Of a DNA stretch of 5,040 nt, positions 1 through 5,040 are shown one piece after another. The DNA comes from Candidatus Fermentibacterota bacterium. Its GTDB lineage: Bacteria > Fermentibacterota > Fermentibacteria > Fermentibacterales > Fermentibacteraceae. The DNA lies in contig JAKLEF010000166.1 of the NCBI GenBank assembly GCA_022703195.1, positions 1-5,040 of the forward strand, in the 5' to 3' direction. The first letter of the stretch is position 1. Each line of letters opens with the position of its first letter. A program made the translations under genes and the position numbers. The notes under the pieces are model-generated. The model had not been told where the DNA came from. It saw nothing but the letters and a program-made list of their open reading frames with translations, and searched no databases.

Positions 1-1326
1 CGTATCCTCGTCGATGGCCCTCAGGAGATCCTCCTTCAGGTCCTGCGCAGAAGGCGCCATCGCTGCCATCTCGTCCCAGGCCTGCGCGCAGTCGCGGCTC
101 CTTGCGGTGAGGTTGGCAACCATCGCCGAGAGCGCGGCGCCGAGCGAGGCCACCAGGGCTGCCACGGAGCCGCCGCCCGGGGCGGGCGAGTCGGAGGAGA
201 GCTCGTCGGCGAAGTCGCGGCATGTCATGCCCGAGAGGGTCTGCCCGTCGGCCAGCAGGTACTCGATGACCTTCGACCGGGGGTCGAAGGGGGCAACGTC
301 GCGAAGTCCCATGGAGCGTATGGCGGTCTCGACCAGGCGCTTCTCGGGGAGGCCGGGGGACACCGCCATCTTGCCTATGCCCCTGAGGCCCGAATCCTGC
401 ATGGCAACGTAGTAGCGTCCGGCCTCGACCATCGAGGAGAGCGGGACGAGCCCGACTATCTCCGATCCGGTGACCCTGTACCCGAGCTTCTCGGCCTCCC
501 GCCTGGTGGTCTCGAAAGCCACGTGGAGGGGAGTCACAGAGGTGTCGGTCAGGTTCATCGTCACCTGGGCGCAGTCGTATTCGGCTATGAACCATCCCGT
601 CGCCTTGCAGGCCTGGAGCAGGCCGGGGGCCTGCACCTTGTTGCCCTGGCCGTCGCGCACGAACTTCCAGGACGAGTCGCGCAGCGTCCTGCCCGAATCG
701 CGGATGGTGAGCGCTATCTCCTTCGCGACCGAATCGTCCGTCGTGTTGAGGTTCACGTTGTAGGCCACGAGGAAGTTCCGGGCGCCGATCACGGTCACGC
801 CCGTCCTCGCGACACTGCCGTTCCATCCGTCAGGGCCGAAGTCGGGCTCCCAGCCCGGCGTTCCCAGCTTGCCGGGGAGCGCCTCGTATTCGCCTTCCCT
901 GATGTCCGGGAGCTTCTCGCGCGAGGGCCTCGTCGCGGCCTTTTCATATAGGTAGACGGGGATGCCAAGCTCCCCGCCGACCCTGGCGCCGAGCCGCCTG
1001 GCGAGTTCGACGCACTCGTCCATCGAGACGCCGGAGACGGGGACGAACGGGCACACGTCCGTAGCCCCCTGACGGGGATGGGCGCCGGTGTGCACGGACA
1101 TGTCGATGACCGAGGCGGCCTTCTCTATCAGTCTGAACGCGGCCTCGAGGACTGCCCCGGGTTCGCCCGCGATCGTCACGACGGTGCGGTTCGTCGCAGC
1201 ACCCGGGTCGACGTCGAGGACCCTGGCGCCCGCTACGGACGAGGCGGCCTTGACAACCGCGTCTATGGCGTCTCTGTTCCTTCCCTCTGAGATGTTGGGA
1301 ACGCACTCCACTATCCTGCGGGACAT
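1..1326 (-). CDS. ftcD: Bifunctional glutamate formimidoyltransferase / formimidoyltetrahydrofolate cyclodeaminase (FTCD), 3' end outside window
   Basis: The minus-strand frame is open from ATG 1326 to the left edge (442 codons, no frameshift seen). It matches FTCD along its length. The family moves the formimino group of formiminoglutamate (histidine degradation) to tetrahydrofolate, then deaminates it to 5,10-methenyl-THF. The N-terminus MSRRIVECVPNISEGRN, then ATNRTVVT, and HPRQGATDVCPF are formiminotransferase signatures; His-83 aligns with the catalytic His-82 I recall for the human enzyme. The transferase part covers about residues 1-350. The cyclodeaminase part starts near 368, with APGGGSVAAL at 382-391. 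DED at 439-441 falls where I recall the deaminase Asp-412 of human FTCD, so only the first part of this domain is in the window. About 16 extra residues near 214-230 relative to the human protein look like a surface loop. The start is firm: an in-frame TGA lies just upstream (1347-1345) and a GGGAGGA Shine-Dalgarno precedes the ATG. A monofunctional transferase is excluded by the deaminase motif. Confidence 0.93.
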   Translation of the reverse strand, partial: MSRRIVECVPNISEGRNRDAIDAVVKAASSVAGARVLDVDPGAATNRTVVTIAGEPGAVLEAAFRLIEKAASVIDMSVHTGAHPRQGATDVCPFVPVSGVSMDECVELARRLGARVGGELGIPVYLYEKAATRPSREKLPDIREGEYEALPGKLGTPGWEPDFGPDGWNGSVARTGVTVIGARNFLVAYNVNLNTTDDSVAKEIALTIRDSGRTLRDSSWKFVRDGQGNKVQAPGLLQACKATGWFIAEYDCAQVTMNLTDTSVTPLHVAFETTRREAEKLGYRVTGSEIVGLVPLSSMVEAGRYYVAMQDSGLRGIGKMAVSPGLPEKRLVETAIRSMGLRDVAPFDPRSKVIEYLLADGQTLSGMTCRDFADELSSDSPAPGGGSVAALVASLGAALSAMVANLTARSRDCAQAWDEMAAMAPSAQDLKEDLLRAIDEDT

Positions 1327-1330
1327 CCGA

Positions 1331-1337
1331 TCCTCCC
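1331..1337 (-). promoter_or_regulatory. Shine-Dalgarno of the FTCD gene
   Basis: Read on the minus strand, GGGAGGA is followed by TCGG and the ATG at 1326. This is a near-consensus site at close, normal spacing. With the in-frame stop directly upstream, it fixes the FTCD start. Confidence 0.75.
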
Positions 1338-1362
1338 ATCGGGCTCAGGGACACGATCCGCG

Positions 1363-1391
1363 AAGCTAGTCAACGGGCGAGGGAGCGTCAA
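1363..1391 (-). promoter_or_regulatory. Candidate sigma70-like promoter for the FTCD gene
   Basis: On the minus strand TTGACG (1391-1386) is followed after exactly 17 nt by TAGCTT (1368-1363). The -35 element is close to consensus; the -10 keeps the first TA and the last T only. Transcription would begin near 1356, leaving a leader of about 30 nt before the FTCD ATG. The element lies in the divergent gap, where a promoter is expected. The call is weak because the -10 is poor and the sigma-factor preferences of this organism are unknown. Confidence 0.3.
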
Positions 1392-1397
1392 CGAAAA

Positions 1398-2573
1398 GTG
1401 GGCTTTTTCAACGACCTAAGAGGTGTGGTGGAGGGATTTTACGGCCCGCCGTACCCTTCCCCGCACAGGCTCGCGATGCTCGACATCGTCTCGGCCCTGC
1501 CTGGCGTCCCGGCATGGCTCCATGCGCCCAAGGACGATCCCTTCCACCGGATCCGCTGGAGGGAGAGGCGCCCCGGTGCTTCGTCGACCGATCTCGAATC
1601 CTCGGTGTCCGGTGCGAGGCGCCTTGGGGTGTCATGGATCGAGGGATGCAGCCCGTGGAAGTTCCGCGAAGGCGATGCGCCGCTGCTCCGAGAGAAGGCC
1701 GCCGAGGCCCGCGGGATCGGCGCGGCCGGTTTCGCGGTCCTCTTCGACGACGTGGAGGAGCCGGCCACCAGGGATCTCGCCGCCGGGCAGGCCGCACTCC
1801 TCGCCGAAGCCGCGGCCGGAGGCGGGCTCCCCGTGGTCGCCTGCCCCACGGTCTACTGCGGGGAGCAGCTCGAGGAAGGGGAGGGGGAGGCCTATCTGGC
1901 CGAGTTCATCAGGCTCCTTCCCGAGGGATGCGCCATCCTCTGGACCGGCTCGGGCGTGATCCCGCGGAGGATGGACCTGTGCCCAGCCGTCGAAGGGATT
2001 GCCGCAGAGGGCCGCGTCGTGATCTGGGACAACCTCCTGGCCGACGACTACACTCTGAGGAGGCTCTTCCTCGGCGAACCCCGCGACAGGGTCGTCGAGG
2101 GATGCGGGTACCTGCTGAATCCCTCGTTCAGGGCCGTCCCTTCGCTCTACACGCTCTGGAGGATGGCCTCGCTCCTCTCCGGGAGCGGCGCGCCGGAGAT
2201 CCCGCCGGGGCTCGCGGGCCTGACCGAAGGGCTCGCGCTTCTCTCCGAGTTCCACGACATCCCATGGGGGGTGCGTCCGAGGATAATCGACCTTCTGGAC
2301 AGCCTCGGCGACGCCCTCGAGCGGGGCACCGGCTTCCCGGCCGCGGCGGAGCGCGCCAGCCGCGACCTCGAAGCGTTCCGCGACCGCCTGAAGGAGAGCC
2401 CGGGAGGATTCGAGATCCTTCCCTATCTGAACGACATCACTAGGCTCCTCTCGATCTGGCGGAAGGCGCTCGCGTCACCCAACCCCGGAAGGGAGCTCGA
2501 GAGGCTGATGGTCGACAGGCTCCCATGGGACCATCCCCTCGCGATCGGGACGGCCAGGAGGATGAAGAGTTGA
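1398..2573 (+). CDS. GH84 O-GlcNAcase-like beta-N-acetylglucosaminidase, cytoplasmic
   Basis: This 391-residue protein has the glycoside hydrolase family 84 signatures in order: GVVEGFYG (9-16), APKDDPFHRIRW (43-54), LFDDV (115-119), CPTVYCG (149-155), ILWTG (180-184), VIWDN (208-212) with DDY (216-218) and RRLFLG (221-226), and LLNP (239-242). GH84 enzymes remove beta-linked N-acetylglucosamine by substrate-assisted catalysis using a paired Asp, here Asp-117/Asp-118. Lys-45, Tyr-153, Asn-212 and Asp-217 sit at known sugar-contact positions. Roughly residues 1-255 form the catalytic barrel; the rest looks helical. No signal peptide or membrane segment is visible, so it should act in the cytoplasm, unlike secreted bacterial hyaluronidase-type members. 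The GTG start at 1398 is preferred because the next in-frame starts (GTG 1425, 1428) would cut into GVVEGFYG; GAGGGAG at 1379-1385 is a somewhat distant ribosome site. The gene overlaps the next one by four bases. Its natural substrate cannot be read from the sequence. Confidence 0.9.
   Translation: MGFFNDLRGVVEGFYGPPYPSPHRLAMLDIVSALPGVPAWLHAPKDDPFHRIRWRERRPGASSTDLESSVSGARRLGVSWIEGCSPWKFREGDAPLLREKAAEARGIGAAGFAVLFDDVEEPATRDLAAGQAALLAEAAAGGGLPVVACPTVYCGEQLEEGEGEAYLAEFIRLLPEGCAILWTGSGVIPRRMDLCPAVEGIAAEGRVVIWDNLLADDYTLRRLFLGEPRDRVVEGCGYLLNPSFRAVPSLYTLWRMASLLSGSGAPEIPPGLAGLTEGLALLSEFHDIPWGVRPRIIDLLDSLGDALERGTGFPAAAERASRDLEAFRDRLKESPGGFEILPYLNDITRLLSIWRKALASPNPGRELERLMVDRLPWDHPLAIGTARRMKS
2556..2561 (+). 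promoter_or_regulatory. Shine-Dalgarno that sets a TTG start for the ThyX-like gene
   Basis: AGGAGG lies inside the last codons of the GH84 gene, with 8 nt between it and TTG 2570-2572. That spacing is ideal and selects the TTG over ATG 2525, which has no comparable site. The TTG overlaps the GH84 stop as TTGA, which suggests translational coupling. Confidence 0.7.
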
Positions 2574-3880
2574 GGGTGGTTCTGGCCGGCTTCAACACCG
2601 ACAGGCAGTTCTCGTCTGAGACGCCTGAGACGATCTCGGCGGCCTACGCCAGGATCAGCCGTGATCCTCGGCCGGTCTGGGACCTGAGGGAGGAGGCCGC
2701 CAGGGAGACCGCGAACGCCAGGAAGTCCAACTCCAGGATCGTGTTCGGGTTCGGTCACTCATCGGTCGCCGAGCACGCGGTCTTCAACCTCGACATCGGA
2801 GGCATCTCCAGGTTCGCTGCCGAGGCCCTGCAGTCCTTCAGGCTCGCGAGCTTCATGGAGAAGTCCCAGCGCTACATAAGGATGGAAGGCGACTGGATCG
2901 TTCCGGAAGGCCTCCCGGAGGGCATGTCGGGAGTCTTCGAGAGCACCTGCCGCGAACTCTTCGGATTGTACGGCGGGATCCTCGAAGCCCTCGAGGCCGC
3001 CGGCGTCCCAGCAGCATCGGCCAGGGAGGACGCCAGGTACGTGCTCCCTCTCGCCACGGCCTGCCAGATGGGCATGACGGCCAACGCAAGGGAGCTCGAG
3101 CACATCATGCGCAGGCTCGGAGCATGGCCGGTGCCGGAAGTGGCCGCGCTCGCCGGGGCCATCTCGGACGCGGTCGAACCGGCAGCCCCGTCGCTCTTCA
3201 GGCACACCACGCCCGTGGAGATGGACTCGTTCGCAGCGCGCTCCGCCCTGTCGCCCCGCGGGGTGCCCCGGCGCGCCGTGTCCCTCGTGGATGGCGACGG
3301 CGACGCCGCAGTGGGCATCCGCCTAATCGCCGAGAGGGACGGGTTGACCCACGGCAGGGCCCGGTCCGCCTGGAGGGCGATGGAGGGCCCGGAGAGGGAG
3401 CTGCTGTTCGAGGATTTCAGGGACAGGCTCGGGGTCCACGACGCGCTGCCGAGGATCTGGGAGATGGCCCGTTTCACCTTCGAGCTGTCGGCGTCCTCCA
3501 CCGCATTCGCCCAGATCAAGAGGCACAGGATGGCTACTATTTCGGCCTCCGCACCCTATCCGGGTTCGGGGATCGTGGTCCCTCCGTCATTCGCGGGCAC
3601 CCGGGCAGGCCGGCTGCTTTCCTGCGGCAGGGCCGCAGCGGAGAGCCTGGCGGCCTCCCTGCCCGTTCCGCTCAGGCCGTACGCCCTGCTGAACGCGCAC
3701 AGGAGAGCAGTCGTCGTGTGCATGAACGCGCGTGAGCTGGTGCATTTCTCGCGGCTGCGCGAAGACTCCCACGCCCAGTGGGACATCCGGGGGATCGCGG
3801 GGAGGATGCTGGAACTGGCCGGGAGGCGTGCCCCGCTGACTCTGTCGATGTCCGGAGGGAAGTCGGCCTTCGGGGTCTAG
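2570..3880 (+). CDS. Two-domain flavin-dependent thymidylate synthase (ThyX) family protein
   Basis: This 436-residue protein (TTG start) is about twice the length of a standard ThyX and contains two ThyX-like halves. ThyX makes dTMP from dUMP using methylene-THF, FAD and NADPH. Half one (about 1-205) has GHSSVAEH (62-69), ISRFAAEAL, then RLASFMEKSQRY (91-102), LPLAT and TANARELEH (170-178). Half two (about 225-436) has FAQIKRHRMATIS (313-325), MNARELVHFSRLR (385-397) and AQWDIR (402-407). The family signature RHRxxSxxExSxRY is divided. Half one lacks the leading Arg-His (SFR instead of RHR) but keeps Ser, Glu, Ser, Arg and Tyr. Half two keeps RHR but replaces Glu, Ser and Arg with Ala, Ala and Tyr, and has Met for the EH histidine. 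Complementary active sites between halves are inferred, as is activity; a non-catalytic paralogue is possible. An ATG at 2525 would add 15 hydrophilic residues and overlap GH84 by 49 bases. The start MRVVLAGFNTD suits the fold and the ribosome site better. Confidence 0.85.
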   Translation: MRVVLAGFNTDRQFSSETPETISAAYARISRDPRPVWDLREEAARETANARKSNSRIVFGFGHSSVAEHAVFNLDIGGISRFAAEALQSFRLASFMEKSQRYIRMEGDWIVPEGLPEGMSGVFESTCRELFGLYGGILEALEAAGVPAASAREDARYVLPLATACQMGMTANARELEHIMRRLGAWPVPEVAALAGAISDAVEPAAPSLFRHTTPVEMDSFAARSALSPRGVPRRAVSLVDGDGDAAVGIRLIAERDGLTHGRARSAWRAMEGPERELLFEDFRDRLGVHDALPRIWEMARFTFELSASSTAFAQIKRHRMATISASAPYPGSGIVVPPSFAGTRAGRLLSCGRAAAESLAASLPVPLRPYALLNAHRRAVVVCMNARELVHFSRLREDSHAQWDIRGIAGRMLELAGRRAPLTLSMSGGKSAFGV

Positions 3881-4818
3881 CGCTCCAGCAGGACTTCCAC
3901 CGTCCGGGGAGTGCCGGTGCGGTTCCGCGTGGACGGCGTGATCCGCAGCAGCACCCTCGCCGGGACTTCCGAAACGTCGCGCCTGCTCAGCCAGGTAACC
4001 ATCCCGGGCCCGCCTGCGCCGGCCGCACCCGATCCCTCCGTCGTGGCGGGCCTCCATGTGACACCGCCGTCGAGGCTGAGGGAGACCGCAGCATCGAGCG
4101 CCATCCCCTCCGGATCGGTCATCTCGTACTGCAACGACACTCTCCCGGTCTCAGGATCGACGTTCGCGACCGCCTGGATCACCGCCGGCAGGGATGTGTT
4201 CACGATGGCGACGGGCGACACGACGGCCGAGAACGTCGTGTCCATGTCAGCTGCGAAGGCCCTGAACTCGATCTCCTCCTCCTCCGCTCCGGGCAGGTCG
4301 GCGGAGGAGTTCCACCCTAGCGTCCGGCGGTACCCTTCGGGTCCGAAAGGCCCGCTGTCCATGACCCCTGTGGCGGTGACCCAGGCATCGGAGCCCAGGG
4401 CCCTGTACTGTATGCCGACCGAAAGCCCGTCTCCTTCTTCATCCGTCATGGCCAGCACTACGGGAACGAGCCCCCTGTGAACGCTCCTGGCGCCCGGTGA
4501 CGTCAGGTCGATCACGGGAGGAGAGTTGTTGTCGAGGTGGAACGCGGACGACGGCACCGGCAGGGTCCGGCCTCCGGACGGAGAGGCCCTGAACCTCGCC
4601 CTGCCGGTGTCCACGCCCGGCGCGTCGATCCGGGACTCCCAGACTATCTCCCGTTCGTAGAATCGCGGATCGAACTCGCCGGGAGCGGAGATGGTGGCCC
4701 TGCTCCATGTGATCCCGTCGTCGAGCGAGAACTCGTAGTCCACTCCTCCGATGATGTCCTCGACCCCGGGCAGTCTGACACCGAGCCTCACCCTGCCCGA
4801 GACCTCGTAGTCCGGGGC
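3877..4818 (-). CDS. C-terminal part of a tandem Ig-like / Asp-box repeat protein, probably extracellular; N-terminus missing
   Basis: The minus-strand frame ends at TAG 3879-3877. It codes for beta-rich, Thr/Asp/Gly-rich sequence with three units of about 100 residues (numbered from the GTG at 4791). Each unit has a strand pair, a W followed by AT, a W-S-x-x-D-x-PG-like turn and an R-F-R-A-like strand. Units one and three carry exact Asp-box motifs S-x-D-x-G-x-T-W (SLDDGITW 22-29, SLDGGVTW 239-246); unit two has a degenerate form (RALGSDAW). MTDEEGD and MTDPEGM introduce units two and three. Such repeats are typical of secreted or surface proteins, so an extracellular site is inferred. No signal peptide, catalytic residue or C-terminal sorting domain is visible. 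The GTG at 4791 lies inside a beta-strand pattern and has no convincing ribosome site. The domain-like reading continues to about 4818, after which the frame stays open but reads as antisense of the SDR. I therefore treat it as 5'-truncated. The exact family is not recognised. Confidence 0.6.
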   Translation of the reverse strand, partial: APDYEVSGRVRLGVRLPGVEDIIGGVDYEFSLDDGITWSRATISAPGEFDPRFYEREIVWESRIDAPGVDTGRARFRASPSGGRTLPVPSSAFHLDNNSPPVIDLTSPGARSVHRGLVPVVLAMTDEEGDGLSVGIQYRALGSDAWVTATGVMDSGPFGPEGYRRTLGWNSSADLPGAEEEEIEFRAFAADMDTTFSAVVSPVAIVNTSLPAVIQAVANVDPETGRVSLQYEMTDPEGMALDAAVSLSLDGGVTWRPATTEGSGAAGAGGPGMVTWLSRRDVSEVPARVLLRITPSTRNRTGTPRTVEVLLER

Positions 4819-4835
4819 GAGGACCTGCCCGGCAT
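4800..4835. other. Probable breakpoint or chimeric join between two truncated genes
   Basis: Left of this interval the minus strand reads as Ig-like repeat protein; right of it the plus strand reads as SDR. Neither gene has its N-terminal half. The minus frame reads APDYEV at 4818-4801 as plausible beta-strand sequence, while plus-strand SDR similarity begins around EDLPG (4819). No inverted repeat, transposase or target duplication is visible, so an insertion-sequence event is not supported. Base composition is similar on both sides. Confidence 0.5.
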
Positions 4836-5040
4836 GGGCAGCGAGGCGATGGCCGAGAAGTTCGATCCCAAGCTCGTCTCGCCGCTGATCGTCTTCCTCG
4901 CGAGCGACCTCGCCAAGGAGATGACGGGCAAGACCTTCCTCGCCTCCTGCTTCGCCGGCGAGGTGGGGATTCCCGCGGTGATCCTGAAGAACTTCCGCAG
5001 CATGTGGCAGGGAGTGACGGAAGGGAACCTGGAGCGCGTG
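4834..5040 (+). CDS. SDR-family oxidoreductase, C-terminal portion; 5'-truncated and running off the right edge
   Basis: From ATG 4834 the plus frame reads MGSEAMAEKFDPKLVSPLIV and then FLASDLAKEMTGKTF. This is the classic C-terminal segment of short-chain dehydrogenase/reductases: the D-P-x-L-V-x-P helix followed by V-x-F-L-A-S-D and T-G. SDRs are NAD(P)-dependent Rossmann-fold enzymes. Similarity probably reaches back to EDLPG at 4819, but the roughly 180 residues holding the TGxxxGxG nucleotide site and the YxxxK catalytic pair are absent upstream. That space is occupied by an opposite-strand gene. The usual terminal VDGG is not seen; the sequence instead continues LASCFAGEVGIPAVILKNF, as in divergent SDR groups. 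GAGGA at 4819-4823 could act as a ribosome site, but a protein starting here could not bind a cofactor. It is a remnant pseudogene or one side of an assembly join. No substrate can be assigned. Confidence 0.6.
   Translation, partial: MGSEAMAEKFDPKLVSPLIVFLASDLAKEMTGKTFLASCFAGEVGIPAVILKNFRSMWQGVTEGNLERV

Noticed and set aside
944..1354. A 136-residue minus-strand open frame overlapping the FTCD start
   Set aside because: It is out of phase with the FTCD frame, which carries the conserved motifs and the ribosome site. Its Arg-rich composition is typical of a shadow frame.
1632..2255. A 207-residue open frame on the minus strand opposite the GH84 gene
   Set aside because: It is antisense to well-supported coding sequence, shows no family motif and has no ribosome site worth noting.
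1514..2443. A 309-residue open frame on the plus strand inside the GH84 gene
   Set aside because: It is very Arg/Gly/Pro-rich with no recognisable motif, as expected of an out-of-phase frame in GC-rich DNA. The overlapping frame has clear GH84 motifs end to end.
2525..2569. A longer ThyX-like protein starting at ATG 2525
   Set aside because: The added 15 residues (charged, no ThyX resemblance) overlap GH84 by 49 bases. TTG 2570 has a perfect AGGAGG at 8 nt and begins directly at the first conserved strand.
4788..5003. A 71-residue minus-strand open frame
   Set aside because: It is antisense to the SDR segment, has no domain character and spans the suspected breakpoint.
4819..5040. Extension of the minus-strand repeat protein to the right edge
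   Set aside because: The frame is open but reads as His/Arg/Glu/Gly-rich sequence without beta-repeat character, while the plus strand there shows unmistakable SDR motifs.
1..5040. tRNA, rRNA, CRISPR arrays, insertion sequences, riboswitches
   Set aside because: I looked on both strands and saw no regularly spaced repeats, transposase motifs, terminal inverted repeats or structured RNA signatures. Nearly every base is assigned to coding sequence.

Overview
The window is GC-rich and densely coded, with almost no intergenic DNA. It reads as bacterial: there are Shine-Dalgarno sequences, GTG and TTG starts, and overlapping gene ends. AGG is used very often for arginine, about half of the Arg codons in the GH84 gene by hand count, which is unusual at high GC. 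The gene families (fused formiminotransferase-cyclodeaminase, OGA-like GH84, double-length ThyX, Ig-like repeat protein) would fit an uncultivated lineage of the FCB or candidate-phylum kind. That placement is a guess, because no marker gene is present.

Layout: (1) positions 1-1326, minus strand, hold most of a glutamate formimidoyltransferase / formimidoyl-THF cyclodeaminase (FTCD) gene that runs off the left edge. (2) A 71-bp divergent intergenic region (1327-1397) holds a candidate minus-strand promoter and a 7-bp direct repeat. (3) 1398-2573, plus strand, encode a GH84 O-GlcNAcase-type beta-N-acetylglucosaminidase with no signal peptide. (4) 2570-3880, plus strand, encode a two-domain protein of the flavin-dependent thymidylate synthase (ThyX) family. 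It is coupled to the GH84 gene through a TTGA stop/start overlap behind a strong Shine-Dalgarno. (5) 3877 to about 4818, minus strand, encode the C-terminal part of a protein made of tandem Ig-like/Asp-box repeats, whose stop shares a CTAG palindrome with the thyX stop. (6) From about 4819 to the right edge, plus strand, lies the C-terminal part of a short-chain dehydrogenase/reductase (SDR) with no N-terminal half.

Together: FTCD passes a one-carbon unit from formiminoglutamate to tetrahydrofolate, and ThyX consumes methylene-tetrahydrofolate, so the two share the folate pool. The GH84 and ThyX-like genes are probably co-transcribed and translationally coupled, but no direct biochemical link between them is evident.

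Two things stand out. The ThyX-like protein has lost opposite parts of the ThyX signature motif in its two halves, as if one composite active site is shared between them. The right end has a sharp discontinuity near 4800-4835, where two opposite-strand genes both lack their N-termini. That is either a rearrangement breakpoint or a chimeric assembly join.
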